In this document: positions 1-10,400 of the stretch, one piece after another
Layout of the letters: every line of letters starts with the position of its first letter
Numbering within the stretch: the first letter of the stretch is position 1
DNA from: Pseudo-nitzschia pungens
Lineage: Eukaryota; Bacillariophyta; Bacillariophyceae; Bacillariales; Bacillariaceae
Direction of reading: 5' to 3'
Length of the DNA stretch: 64,000 bases
NCBI GenBank assembly: GCA_037355855.1
Contig: CM074762.1
Coordinates: forward strand, 4,092,001-4,156,000
Position numbers and translations under genes: made by a program
Notes under the pieces: generated by a model
The model's input: the letters and a program-made list of their open reading frames with translations, nothing else
Database searches by the model: none
What the model was told of the DNA's origin: nothing

Positions 1-1
1 A

Positions 2-3000
2 GTTGATCGAAAGAAAGCTCACTGGCTACTAACATATGGTGCTTGGGAAGATCACGGGTCTGGAAGGCAAGTAGCAGAGATTCGTGTGAGGGTTGGAAAA
101 ATTGATGTTCTCGATGAATCATTTGGAATAGCTGCATACATCCGGTGCTTTGCGCCTGCAATTCGAAACGAGAAGCCACTCCGCGGCAAGCTCAAAGACT
201 CCGCTCGTCTTCTTATGAGAGTTGATGCCACGGATGATTCTTGGGAACTTCCTCAGAAAAAAGCAACCACTCAAATCCTAAATATTGCCGGTTCGAATCC
301 AGTTCAATCACAGCGGTCGCGGATTGGACTTAATGAGGATGCTGCCGTAGCGCTCAGAACGCACAAAGTAATGAGGAGCTTCTTACCACCTATCAGCTCA
401 CGAAACCCTTTAACTCACTACCATAAAATGTGGAAAACTTGGTAAGTACGATCATCTACAATACTTTCACCGAATCATTCCAACAAGTTCAACCAAACTT
501 TTCCACAACATGTGAACAGGTCTAACATTCCATATTCACCTTTCAGGCCTGGAACGATTCAAGTTTCGGGAGATTCTAGTGATCGCATCAATGGAATTTA
601 TCATAAGATGGGTTGCGAGCATACAATTGTCTTATCTGCTCTTTGGCGACGAGAAGACAAAAAGATGTACATGTACATTCGTCCGGATGTAGTACGTGCT
701 ACACTTGATACTGCTGTGTTTGCTCCTAGTCCTTATTATGAAGATGGCCTAGAGATATGCGAACTTGAGGACTGGATACCTGAAAACGCTTTGAAGGAGT
801 CGACACATTCGACGAAAGCGAGATTTCTAGACTGGAGAAATGCTCCCGACGAAATGAGAGTAGAAGTGCCACCTCCTAGTATGGAAATTGTTGATCAGGG
901 TCGCACTTTTGAGGAGTGTCTCGCCGCTGCTACTTCACACAGCCATACCTATCCAACGCTATGTGAACTTGGGGGTTTGTCGCCTGAAGTGATACAATCA
1001 CTTCTCGAATATAACGAGAGTTCAATTTCGAAGGGGTCAGAAATTGACCTTGTTGGAAGATCCGGGACAAGGAATGCGAAACGACTTTCGATTGTTGCTT
1101 CACCTTCGCTCCTCAAGTTTGCAGCGGAAGGAAAACTTCCAATTACATTGTCGAAATGGTACAGGCTCCCTAATGTACCGAATCTAGGAACATGCAAGAT
1201 CCATGTTCCACCGCGTCCTGCTGAAACTTGGAGGAAACTTTCAGGCGATAAAGGTGATATCTGCGAACGGTTCTACAATGCCGAGCAGTCTAACGAATAC
1301 TATCATAGGCTTCTCAATCGGCCTTCGGCATTCAAAGCCGAGGTCAGCGAAACTCAGGGAAGACTTGTGTTGAGTATGAATCCTTACGTCGCCGTTCATC
1401 GAGCTGCCGCGATTCTTGGAGGGGAGGAAACCGACCACGTTGACATCGACTATTGTTTAAGTGAACTTTCTTCGATGGGAGAACCCGATACAAAGGACTT
1501 CAAGGTGCCAAATTCAGACGAATATCCTCCTACCCAAGTACCTGAACTAGAATTGCCACTATACCCCAGACAAGCCAAGGCTCTCACTCGAATGATGGAA
1601 ATAGAGAGAGGCAAAGTTCAATTTCCGGAAGAGGAGCGCTCTGAGCACGTCCTACCTGGTGTTGGCTGGTGTTTAATCGGTAAAGCGTCGAAAAAATCCC
1701 CGCTACGTGGAGGAGTTCTTGGAGACGCCATAGGCAGCGGCAAAACGGTCGTAACTTTAGCTTTGATACTGAAAGGGGTAAAAGCTGCACGCTCCAATCG
1801 AAATGCTTCAAAAGGGAGATCTGGAGCTACATTGATTGTGGTGCCCCCTGGACTTGTTAAGCAGTGGGACGATGAGCGAAAGAAATTCACCAAAGACAAA
1901 CTCAAATGCATCATTATCGATTGCACTAACAAACTGAAACAAACCTCAGTTGAAGGTATCTGTAACGCTGATATTGTTATTGTCCCAGCTGGAATCATAG
2001 AAGAAAGCAACGGGAAACTCCGGCCGTACACAGAACATTTGCGAAAGAAGGCTGGTGCCGCCCCAATCCCGCCTGCGCCCAGATCTCACTCTCAAAGAGA
2101 GGCTCCATCCATCGAAGGCCGTTGGGTGAGGAACATGTCATCTGGCCCCGAAATTTATGTGGGAAACAAGGGAAGTCAGAAACACAGAGACAGTCAAGCT
2201 TACTACGGCCACTGCTACGCGGACGCTATTTGTAAACTCAGGAAAAAGAAATTTCATGTGGCAGATCGTGGGGTCCCACTTGAGTACTATACTTGGGAAC
2301 GCATTGTGATCGATGAATGTCACGAAACGCTCGTAACGAATAAAGGGTACGAGGTGCAAGCTGAATTCAAAGAAACTGCTAGGAGAGGGGCTCGGGAATT
2401 CCTTGGGTTGTCACAAATGAACATTTCAAAACGACCAATTGTGGCAGCAAGGGGAGTTTGGGGGCTGACAGGCACTCCATTATTGGAAACGGAGGCTCGT
2501 GTAACTGAACTGGCGAATTTGATGGGCGGGACTTACTTGACTGGAGCTGCCCACCACTGGCGAAAGGAAGAAAGAGAATCAGGTCGAGATCTGTTTCTAA
2601 ATCAGCAAGAAGGTTTCCATAGTCGAGAGTACCGTTGCGCTGTTCAGGAGTCTTGTCATTCGTATATTAAAGAAGCTTGCCAGCGCAACCGTGGTGAAAA
2701 GCTCGAGGTCAACCTTATTCGAGAAGAAGTATGCGTGAACATGTTAAAGAGCGAAGGCGAAGCGTTCTTGAAGCAAACATCTGACTTTCAAAATTTCAAG
2801 AGCTTTGCTCTCTCCGTGGATGAGCTCGGTGAAAAAGTTCCCGACGTTCTAACCATTACTGCGTCATCGGCAGCTCGTCACAAGGCTTTGGCCGATACTA
2901 CTGAATCGATTCATTCAAGAGACCCTTCTACAAAGATTATCATCTTTGCTGACACGTCGTATGGCGGCTACAATAGCGCTTTGACCGCTTTGAAAAATTC

Positions 3001-3394
3001 GAAACAACGATTTTGCAAAGTGGACGATAATGACTCAGTTCAACAACAAAATGAAACAATTTCATGGTTTCGACACATAGATGCAACAGAGGAGGATCGC
3101 AAGCGGCCTCGTATCTTGTTGCTATCTTTCAGTCAAGCAGCAGGCCATAACCTACAAGAAGCCTGCAAAAATGTGATTCTGTTTGACCCAGTTTATTCGG
3201 GCACTGATGCAGTCGCCGATGCGAGTGTGGAAGAACAAGCTGTGGGGAGGGTGTTTCGACAGGGTCAAAAATACGATGTTACTGTTACTCGTATTGTTCT
3301 CAAAGATCCCGATGGCAAACGTTGTCTGGACGACTGGATTATAGAACGCAACTTGGACGAAAATGTGTTAGCAGCGGCCACTAGTAATTTCTAG
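2..3394 (+). CDS. SNF2-family helicase/ATPase, 5'-partial, two exons
   Basis: Coding frame is open from the left edge with no credible ATG, so the gene starts outside the window. Exon 1 ends at 441 (donor GTAAGT at 442) and exon 2 starts at 520 after AACAG; the 78-nt intron carries a stop and is frame-preserving. A second in-frame acceptor (TTTCAG) would start exon 2 at 547. Exon 2 shows SNF2 motifs in order: LYPRQAKAL (Q-like), a variant Walker A GDAIGSGKT near 1723-1749, VVPPGLVKQW, IDECHE near 2313, GLTGTPLL near 2463, and the C-terminal helicase motif VI as VGRVFRQGQ near 3240. No RING, bromo- or chromodomain is visible. Walker A reads DAIGSGKT rather than DEMGLGKT, so this is a divergent SNF2 protein and not a clear ISWI/CHD/RAD5 ortholog. 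Substrate and complex are unknown; a nuclear DNA translocase role is inferred from the family. Confidence 0.85.
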
Positions 3395-4119
3395 AAGTAT
3401 GATAGTGTTTTTAACTTCAGGAAGATTCTCGAGTCAACAAGTCATTGCCGGAGTGAGTCTAAAGTAACAGTAATTCTAGCACACAGCGATTAATTTGTTG
3501 ATACCGTTAAATGAGATTCTTGCAGGGGCAAATTGCAGGGGCAACTGGGACCTATCAGTACATCGTACAGGTATTTTACAATAGGAATATACATTAGTAC
3601 GAAGTAACCTTACAGTCTTTCGGTAACTTACGCAATCATTCTGTATTGATTGTCTTCGCATGCATACCGCAGACGTTAGGAACGTGTACGATTACCCGTA
3701 CGACCGATACAATACTTACACGTACCCGTAAGCCTTACTCCTTGTCGAGAAAAAGAATTGTTTTTTACTTTCGACACAAAACCTAAAAATCAAAAACTGT
3801 GATTGACTGTTGTGACTGCGGAAAATCGTATCTTGATTGAGAGTTGTTCGTGGCCGTTACTTTTTGAAAAAAACGCGCCTGCCAAGTTTCCTTTTTTTGA
3901 TTCGTGAGAACATGATCATAATATTGTGATGGAAAATACCTTTCGTGACAATGCCGGTTCGACCTTTCATTCTGTGTTTCGAGAGTAAATGTCTGTACAT
4001 TCTCAAAATCTAGTGCATGGTGCATGCATCCTCATGCATTCAAGCAGAAAAAATAGCAATAAAGTCTTTTCCCCTTTGAAGGTTGATGATAAAGAAAGGT
4101 CGGGATACGATACTACGAA
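3395..4119. other. Intergenic, no gene seen
   Basis: AT-rich 725-nt spacer between two plus-strand genes. It has several runs of the TTACCCGTAC / CGTACCCGTAAG type (about 3690-3735) shared with other spacers in the window. No ORF with coding character or RNA gene was recognised. Confidence 0.6.
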
Positions 4120-5181
4120 ATGAAATATCTGTCTTTCTTTGGAATCGCCATTATTTTCCAGTCGATAATTTTTGTTTCCTTCGTGCACAAGAATCTTGTG
4201 GGAAAAAGCATACCAGAAGATGGTTCTTCGTTGAGATTCCAAAATTCTAAAAGTCAGCATGACTTTACTACAGAAGTGTCAAATCAAATAACGAGGGAAA
4301 ATAATCATGATGTCTTGGTCATTGCTTCTGTTCCGATTAAAGAAAGACATGTTGTCGCTCTGTGGACCGAACTCGAATGCTTCGTGGGATCTGCAAATCA
4401 CGTCGTAATAACCACTACTTATTGGGCTAAGCCCATTATGGATAAACTGTTGGTGCGTGTCCGCAACGACATACCACGCTTTTCGTCTGGTGAAGCTACG
4501 ATTGAAGTGTCCTTTTACGACAATGAACGGTATGATGTAGGCCTTTGGTGTGACGCCTTACAAGGGTTGAGAGACCGATACCAGAATTTTGCTCTTTTAA
4601 ACGATAGCGTCTTTGCGCTGAGAGAATTTGATGGGGTTCTGCACACACTACGGTCAAACAATCTATCGATGACATCGTTGACTTTCAACGTGGATAAGGA
4701 AAATCGCACATGGCTCGAGTCAGTATTTCGTGCGTTCAATGGTCACGGTTTGTCTGTGTTCATGAACCACTCATGCGTACCTCAAACGCATGAATCATTC
4801 TGCAAAAATGTCCGTCGAAAGAGTAAAAGAAAACAAAAAACTGTGCAGAGGATACGAAAACGATGTATCACAGATTACCACGAAGTTGCCATGGCATGGG
4901 AATTTACTCGACCAGAACAAGTCGTGGGTTTGTTCAATGGAACTGTTCCCGACGATATGAAGTCAGAAGGGAATAATGCTTTTCCAACTTGGGTCGTAAA
5001 TGCCCAGTATTGGAGGGAAGTTCTGATAAAAGAGAATGATTTTCCTGCTGCCAAAGTTAACCAGGAGTCAATGATCGGAAGTATCGATGACCCGTTACTG
5101 GATAAATGCACTCGTTCCCTTAATCGATCGTTCATTGACGAGATTGACTTTTCAAGGGGGGAACGCTCAATCAAGTATTGA
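4120..5181 (+). CDS. Type II membrane glycosyltransferase-like protein (RgpF/DUF616-like)
   Basis: Single-exon 353-aa protein. Residues 5-23 (FFGIAIIFQSIIFVSF) form a signal anchor, predicting a short cytosolic tail and a lumenal domain in ER/Golgi. The lumenal part has a DVLVIASV strand near residue 62, then an acidic-aromatic stretch YDVGLWCDAL and LLNDSVFAL near residues 139-166. These resemble the core of rhamnan-synthesis-F-like glycosyltransferases, where a DVG..K/W element is followed by a NDS motif. No standard DxD motif is obvious, so the sugar-transfer assignment rests on pattern similarity only. The ATG at 4120 is the first in frame and places the hydrophobic segment directly at the N terminus. 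The downstream neighbour (5301-6119) is on the opposite strand, so the two end toward each other with only ~120 nt between them. Confidence 0.55.
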   Translation: MKYLSFFGIAIIFQSIIFVSFVHKNLVGKSIPEDGSSLRFQNSKSQHDFTTEVSNQITRENNHDVLVIASVPIKERHVVALWTELECFVGSANHVVITTTYWAKPIMDKLLVRVRNDIPRFSSGEATIEVSFYDNERYDVGLWCDALQGLRDRYQNFALLNDSVFALREFDGVLHTLRSNNLSMTSLTFNVDKENRTWLESVFRAFNGHGLSVFMNHSCVPQTHESFCKNVRRKSKRKQKTVQRIRKRCITDYHEVAMAWEFTRPEQVVGLFNGTVPDDMKSEGNNAFPTWVVNAQYWREVLIKENDFPAAKVNQESMIGSIDDPLLDKCTRSLNRSFIDEIDFSRGERSIKY

Positions 5182-5300
5182 AAATTGTGTTGAGAAGAAA
5201 TGAATTGATACGAATTCGTTCCATGTGACGATCTGGGATTGCTTCGTAATACAACTAGAAATAACGCAAATCTTGTTCCTTAAGGGACTATGCTTTAGTT

Positions 5301-6119
5301 TTAAGCGAGATTGAGTAACGTACAGAGTTCGTCGGGTGTTGATGCATAAAAGGTGAAAGGTGCCTTACGCAGAGACTCTTCTGAGTGACTTCCCCACGTG
5401 ACACCAATCGAGGGCATACCTGCAGCATCGGCTGCTAGAGCATCGCTAGGACTGTCCCCAATGTACACTGAATCACACACTTCGATTCCTAGTTCAGCAC
5501 AGACTTTGTAAAGGCCATCAGGTTCCGGTTTGGGTGCTGCAACCGTATCGGCCCCATGTACGGATTGACACATACCTAAAAGGTCTAGGTTTTCGTTGTT
5601 GTTTGCCTTCAATACGGCATACGCATATGCAACGCAAGCATTGGTCAAACACCCTACCTTAATTGTCGAAGGACAAGAGCGAATTTTTTCTAGAAGCCCC
5701 TGTACTCCTGGAAAGAATCCAGCTGTTTCGGTCGTTACTAGGCCGACATACAAGTCATCAAATTCCGCAGCCAATTTGTTCCCTATTTGTTCAAACAACA
5801 AGTTGTTCGTCAGCGCGTCTTCGTCATCTGTTGTTGCGACTGGTTCCAGGCCTGCATGTCTCGCCAAGCGTTGAGGCGTCGAAAACCTGGTGCACTCATG
5901 GTAAGTCTCTTCATGAATCAAAGGGAGCTGGTTGTTCTCTAGGACAACAAGGGTTGCATCAAACCCCAATTTCCAAGAATCCGCTAGTGTACCATCGATG
6001 TCAAAAATTATTGCTTTCGGTGTTGCTTCGAAGTATGTCGTCTCTGGTCGCACAACGAAGGCAGAAGAAGCACCCATGACGGTAGCAAAATGGAGAAGGA
6101 TATACCGTGAAATTTTCAT
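5301..6119 (-). CDS. HAD-family phosphatase, phosphoglycolate-phosphatase-like, plastid-type presequence
   Basis: Single-exon 272-aa protein with all HAD motifs. Motif I is FDIDGTLADS (nucleophile and acid/base Asp, residues ~38-47), motif II is CLTNA (~155), the motif III Lys is APKPEPDG (~196), and motif IV is YIGDSPSDAL (~219). The helical cap between motifs I and II matches the Gph/beta-phosphoglucomutase subclass. The N terminus is a hydrophobic signal segment (residues 5-20) ending at GASSAF, followed by VVRP. A cleavage site with Phe at +1 resembles the ASAFAP motif of diatom plastid precursors, so import through the chloroplast ER into the stroma is inferred. Phosphoglycolate is a plausible substrate because Rubisco makes it there, but another phosphosugar cannot be excluded. 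Confidence 0.8.
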   Translation of the reverse strand: MKISRYILLHFATVMGASSAFVVRPETTYFEATPKAIIFDIDGTLADSWKLGFDATLVVLENNQLPLIHEETYHECTRFSTPQRLARHAGLEPVATTDDEDALTNNLLFEQIGNKLAAEFDDLYVGLVTTETAGFFPGVQGLLEKIRSCPSTIKVGCLTNACVAYAYAVLKANNNENLDLLGMCQSVHGADTVAAPKPEPDGLYKVCAELGIEVCDSVYIGDSPSDALAADAAGMPSIGVTWGSHSEESLRKAPFTFYASTPDELCTLLNLA

Positions 6120-7412
6120 GCGGACCTACTGCTCTTTGAACTATGTTGTAGGATTGTACAGAACCTACCGGCATCTTAGCCTAGTCTCAATCAATTGGTG
6201 ATGATGTCGATGTAAAAAGGATGAAAACAAAATCAACTCAAAAATCGAATTATCCACCCTCACTAATCGAATCAATCAATCATCTCAAAAATTAATCTCA
6301 AAAAATGACGCATCATCTGTGATCGACCCGAACAAGCGTAATCTTACTCGTACGACCACTCTAACGCTACGTAACTTACCTGCTACCGTAATTCTAAATA
6401 CTAAGTATGTAACTTGTACGTACATACTCCTACCGGCTATCACATACGTACGTACTTTAAACCAGTAAGCATTTCCCAAGTCGCACCGTACCGGTAGGTA
6501 CAGGTACTCGTACGTACATAGTACATATATTTCACATGTTCGTTGATCAATATTCAATACAGTACCAACTTTTAAGGAAGCTCGTATGAGTACGAGTAAG
6601 ATTACGTACGAGTAATCTTACACTACGTACTTGTACGTTTTTTCTCAACAAAAGAAAAAAATCGTGAATTTTTTCAATTTTTTCATGAATCTAATCAATG
6701 ACCATTCGGGGTATTTGAATGCCTGAATGAAAACATATATCGTTAGAATGCATCCCCAAAAGTTACGGAAATGATAAATACTTCATACTTCGTAATAATA
6801 AATCTGATTTTCACATACGTACGTTGTTGAAAAGTGCGTGTCGAATTGATTCGATTCTGTTTTCTTTTTGATTTGCTCGTTTTGCGCGTGGCAAAGGACA
6901 ACACGAGCGTACAAATTGTCCACAAAATATATGCAAGATCTCTGACACAAGGATTCTTTCCATTCTCGCGCTTTGGGAAAAATACCTTCATCCAATCAGC
7001 TGTACGAAACTCCGGTGTCGTCTACGATTGAACAAGCGGAAATACTTTAGACGATACGGATGATGTTCGAAAAGTGCAAGCATCCGATTGATATTGTGAA
7101 CGTAAGATTTTCCAAACTGTGTATCTGGTCTGTTTTGAACAGCATTTCAGGTAACCTTACCCGCATCAGACTTTATGGAGTTATCATTGCTCATCAGTAA
7201 TTACCCCAACGTCGACATAGCTCTCCAATCTGCGCACATTAATAAGTCATTCTGAACAGATTGTTGGGAAGGTGTAATCTATCTGAGAAAACATTCATCG
7301 AAACTTTGTGTCCCGTTCTCAGCGGAGGATTATCGAAGGTTGACGGCTTCAATTTCTTTTTGTTGGGTTGATTGTTTCATTGGTAGACAACCCATATCGA
7401 AGGCTATTCATC
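6120..7412. other. Divergent intergenic region rich in TACGTA/GTAAGG words
   Basis: This 1.3-kb spacer lies between the start of the minus-strand HAD gene and the start of the GT48 gene, so it probably holds both promoters. It is AT-rich, and between about 6340 and 6640 it is saturated with short related words such as CGTACGTAC, CTTACTCGTAC, GTACGAGTA and AGTAATCTTAC. No ORF with coding character was found. Confidence 0.6.
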
Positions 7413-10400
7413 ATGAGCATGAGCACTGATGACAGCGTATTCGATGAAGATGGGGTGATGGATTCGGTTTCAACGTATTTCTATCCTGCAGCGAGATTGA
7501 CTCTTGCGGGTCTAGCCGTTTGGTTTTCGGCATCTGGATCCAAGTGAGTAGTACTGAACCTTAGATTCCCCCGTTCTTTCCTCACTTGTCGATGGAAGGA
7601 TTTGATGCATTTTGATGCCACATAGCAGCAACGTCAAAAAAAATAAACATCCACGATATAGACTTTTCATGGTGTTTCGCAGTAAACTGACACATAAAAT
7701 TTGTTTGCTTTTGATTCTCATCTTCTATGCCTTTTTAACGCCTTCCTCGTTTCTGCGACTATTTACTTTTCATCCGACACGGCACATGAAATTGTTTNNN
7801 NNNNNNNNNNNNNNNNNNNNNNNNNNNNNNNNNNNNNNNNNNNNNNNNNNNNNNNNNNNNNNNNNNNNNNNNNNNNNNNNNNNNNNNNNNNNNNNNNNNN
7901 NNNNNNNNNNNNNNNNNNNNNNNNNNNNNNNNNNNNNNNNNNNNNNNNNNNNNNNNNNNNNNNNNNNNNNNNNNNNNNNNNNNNNNNNNNNNNNNNNNNN
8001 NNNNNNNNNNNNNNNNNNNNNNNNNNNNNNNNNNNNNNNNNNNNNNNNNNNNNNNNNNNNNNNNNNNNNNNNNNNNNNNNNNNNNNNNNNNNNNNNNNNN
8101 NNNNNNNNNNNNNNNNNNNNNNNNNNNNNNNNNNNNNNNNNNNNNNNNNNNNNNNNNNNNNNNNNNNNNNNNNNNNNNNNNNNNNNNNNNNNNNNNNNNN
8201 NNNNNNNNNNNNNNNNNNNNNNNNNNNNNNNNNNNNNNNNNNNNNNNNNNNNNNNNNNNNNNNNNNNNNNNNNNNNNNNNNNNNNNNNNNNNNNNNNACA
8301 ACATCCGAAGAGATGCAAGATACTTCTCGGGGATTTTGAATGGTGTGCTTTCAGGATTTCTGATTTACGTCTTCCTTGAGCCTCTTTTCTTCCCTGTTGG
8401 GTTGAATCTTGCGGTGGTGGTCCTATGGGTTCTAGCAATCTTGGCATCATTTGTTGGAATGTCTTTGGGTGTCTTGCTCCCAACCCTATTTCCAGGTCTT
8501 TGTTTCGGAGTGAACCTCGCTTTGCTGGCAGGAATCCTGCTGAACGGCCTTTCAATCAACAGCACTTTGTACTTTCCAGTCGCTGCGAGTTTACTGGCGT
8601 TTATTGGTGCCGTGTTGTCTGTACGGTAAGAATGTAATAAGCGCGGGAGTGTTATTCCCGACGCGCGAGCGATGTGATTCATTCAATCGGCTGTTATTCT
8701 CCCCTCACGAAAGTGTTCGCCTGTAATGTGAAAATGAATACGAACAGTTGGAATGCGAAGTTCATTGTTACGTGCACAACGATACTTGAGGTTGGAGCTG
8801 TTGCGGCGTCACTTGTTCTTCAATCTACAGTTCGAGTTGTCATGGATGTTGCTCGAGGGTATCCATTTTACCCAGATGGAATCAGCGTTGTTGGACCGTC
8901 CGAAACGAATGGTATTGTTTTCGGATTGGTATGGATGGCGGGATCACTTCTTGTCGCAGGTGCAATAGCGTACCGTGATGGAGACTTTGATCGTTTGAGT
9001 CTTTTTAATGCCAATAAGAACAATGGATATACTGCAGTGAGCACTAATGGGACGGCGTGGAAAAGCAAGGCAAAGAATACATCCCCTCCCCGGCGTGACC
9101 CACCCATCAATTTTGAGGTGTTCAATATGTTCGAACCAGCCGATCTTCCACCCCGTCTTGCCGAATATGCCAACATGGTATATTCAGCATGCGAAGATTT
9201 GGGAAACTTCTTTGGATTTCAAGACTCTTCCGTCCGTAACCAAGCAGAACACTTGCTCATCCTACTAAGCAACAACCGAAGATACATGAGTAGTCATATT
9301 TTGCCCCCGTCCGTTCAGCCTCCGAGTCCCATTCATGCATTGCACGCGAAAGTCTTTTCTAACTACGTTAAATGGTGTCGTGCAATGGGAGTACCACCTC
9401 ACTTCTCTAAGATGAATACTTCCATGTCAGCGCCTCCGGCGGTAGCCAGTCGTGTAGTGGATTTGGTTCTCTATTTTTGCATTTGGGGAGAAGGGTGCAA
9501 TCTTCGGCATATGGCAGAATGCGTTTGGTTCCTGTATCACAAAATGATGGAAGAATATATCAAGAGCGAGGGCTACACACAAACAAAGAGTTTGTATGCT
9601 GGACATTTCTTGGACAATGTAGTAGAGCCGATTTACTCTGTTGTGGCGAAGGTGAGTATTAGTTTGGAACTGGCGCGAACAAGCCACTTTGTCTCCACGG
9701 TTCGCAAGAATCTTTGAATCATTCTAATTTATTCCTAATCTACTTTCTTTTTTTCAGAGCTCAAAATCGAAGTCCGATCATTTCGATAAGAAAAACTACG
9801 ATGATTTTAATGAGTTCTTCTGGTCGCGAAATTGTTTGCACTACCATTATTCTGTTGACGCCTCTCTCCCTCTAGATGATGTTGAAGGTTCGAACTTCGT
9901 TGGTGCCTTGCCAGGAGAGGCATTGACTCCGGTATCTGAAGGATTGAACAAAGCACCGAAAACATTTTTGGAGAAACGTTCCTGGCTACGAGGCATTTTA
10001 GCATTAAACAGAATTTTGGAGTGGCACATCGTGACCTTCTACCTCCTATCCGTCGTTGCTTTTGCACGAGAACTCGTTTGGGGATGGGTATACTCCGTTC
10101 AACTTGCGAGTGGTGTCTTCTGGATATTCAACTTTCTCTTCCTCTTCTGGCAGTTGCTAGAGGTCTGGGGTACATACCCTGGCATTCAACTTTCTGCAAC
10201 TGAAGTTTGTGGATCAGTATTGATCATGTCGGGGCGTCTGTTGACTTTGGTATACCAAAGTCTTTACCTCATGTGGGCGTTTTCCCCCCAGCAGGGTGTA
10301 TACATGGGCATTGAACAAGATTCTACCTTTTGGTGGTGGCAATACATTTGGCTATCTCTATTGGTCATGGTCCCTTACACCTTGGAATTGATCCCGCAGA

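Noticed and set aside
7612..8379. Several frames running through the N gap
   Set aside because: They consist mainly of unknown residues; their ends do not match the GT48 exons.
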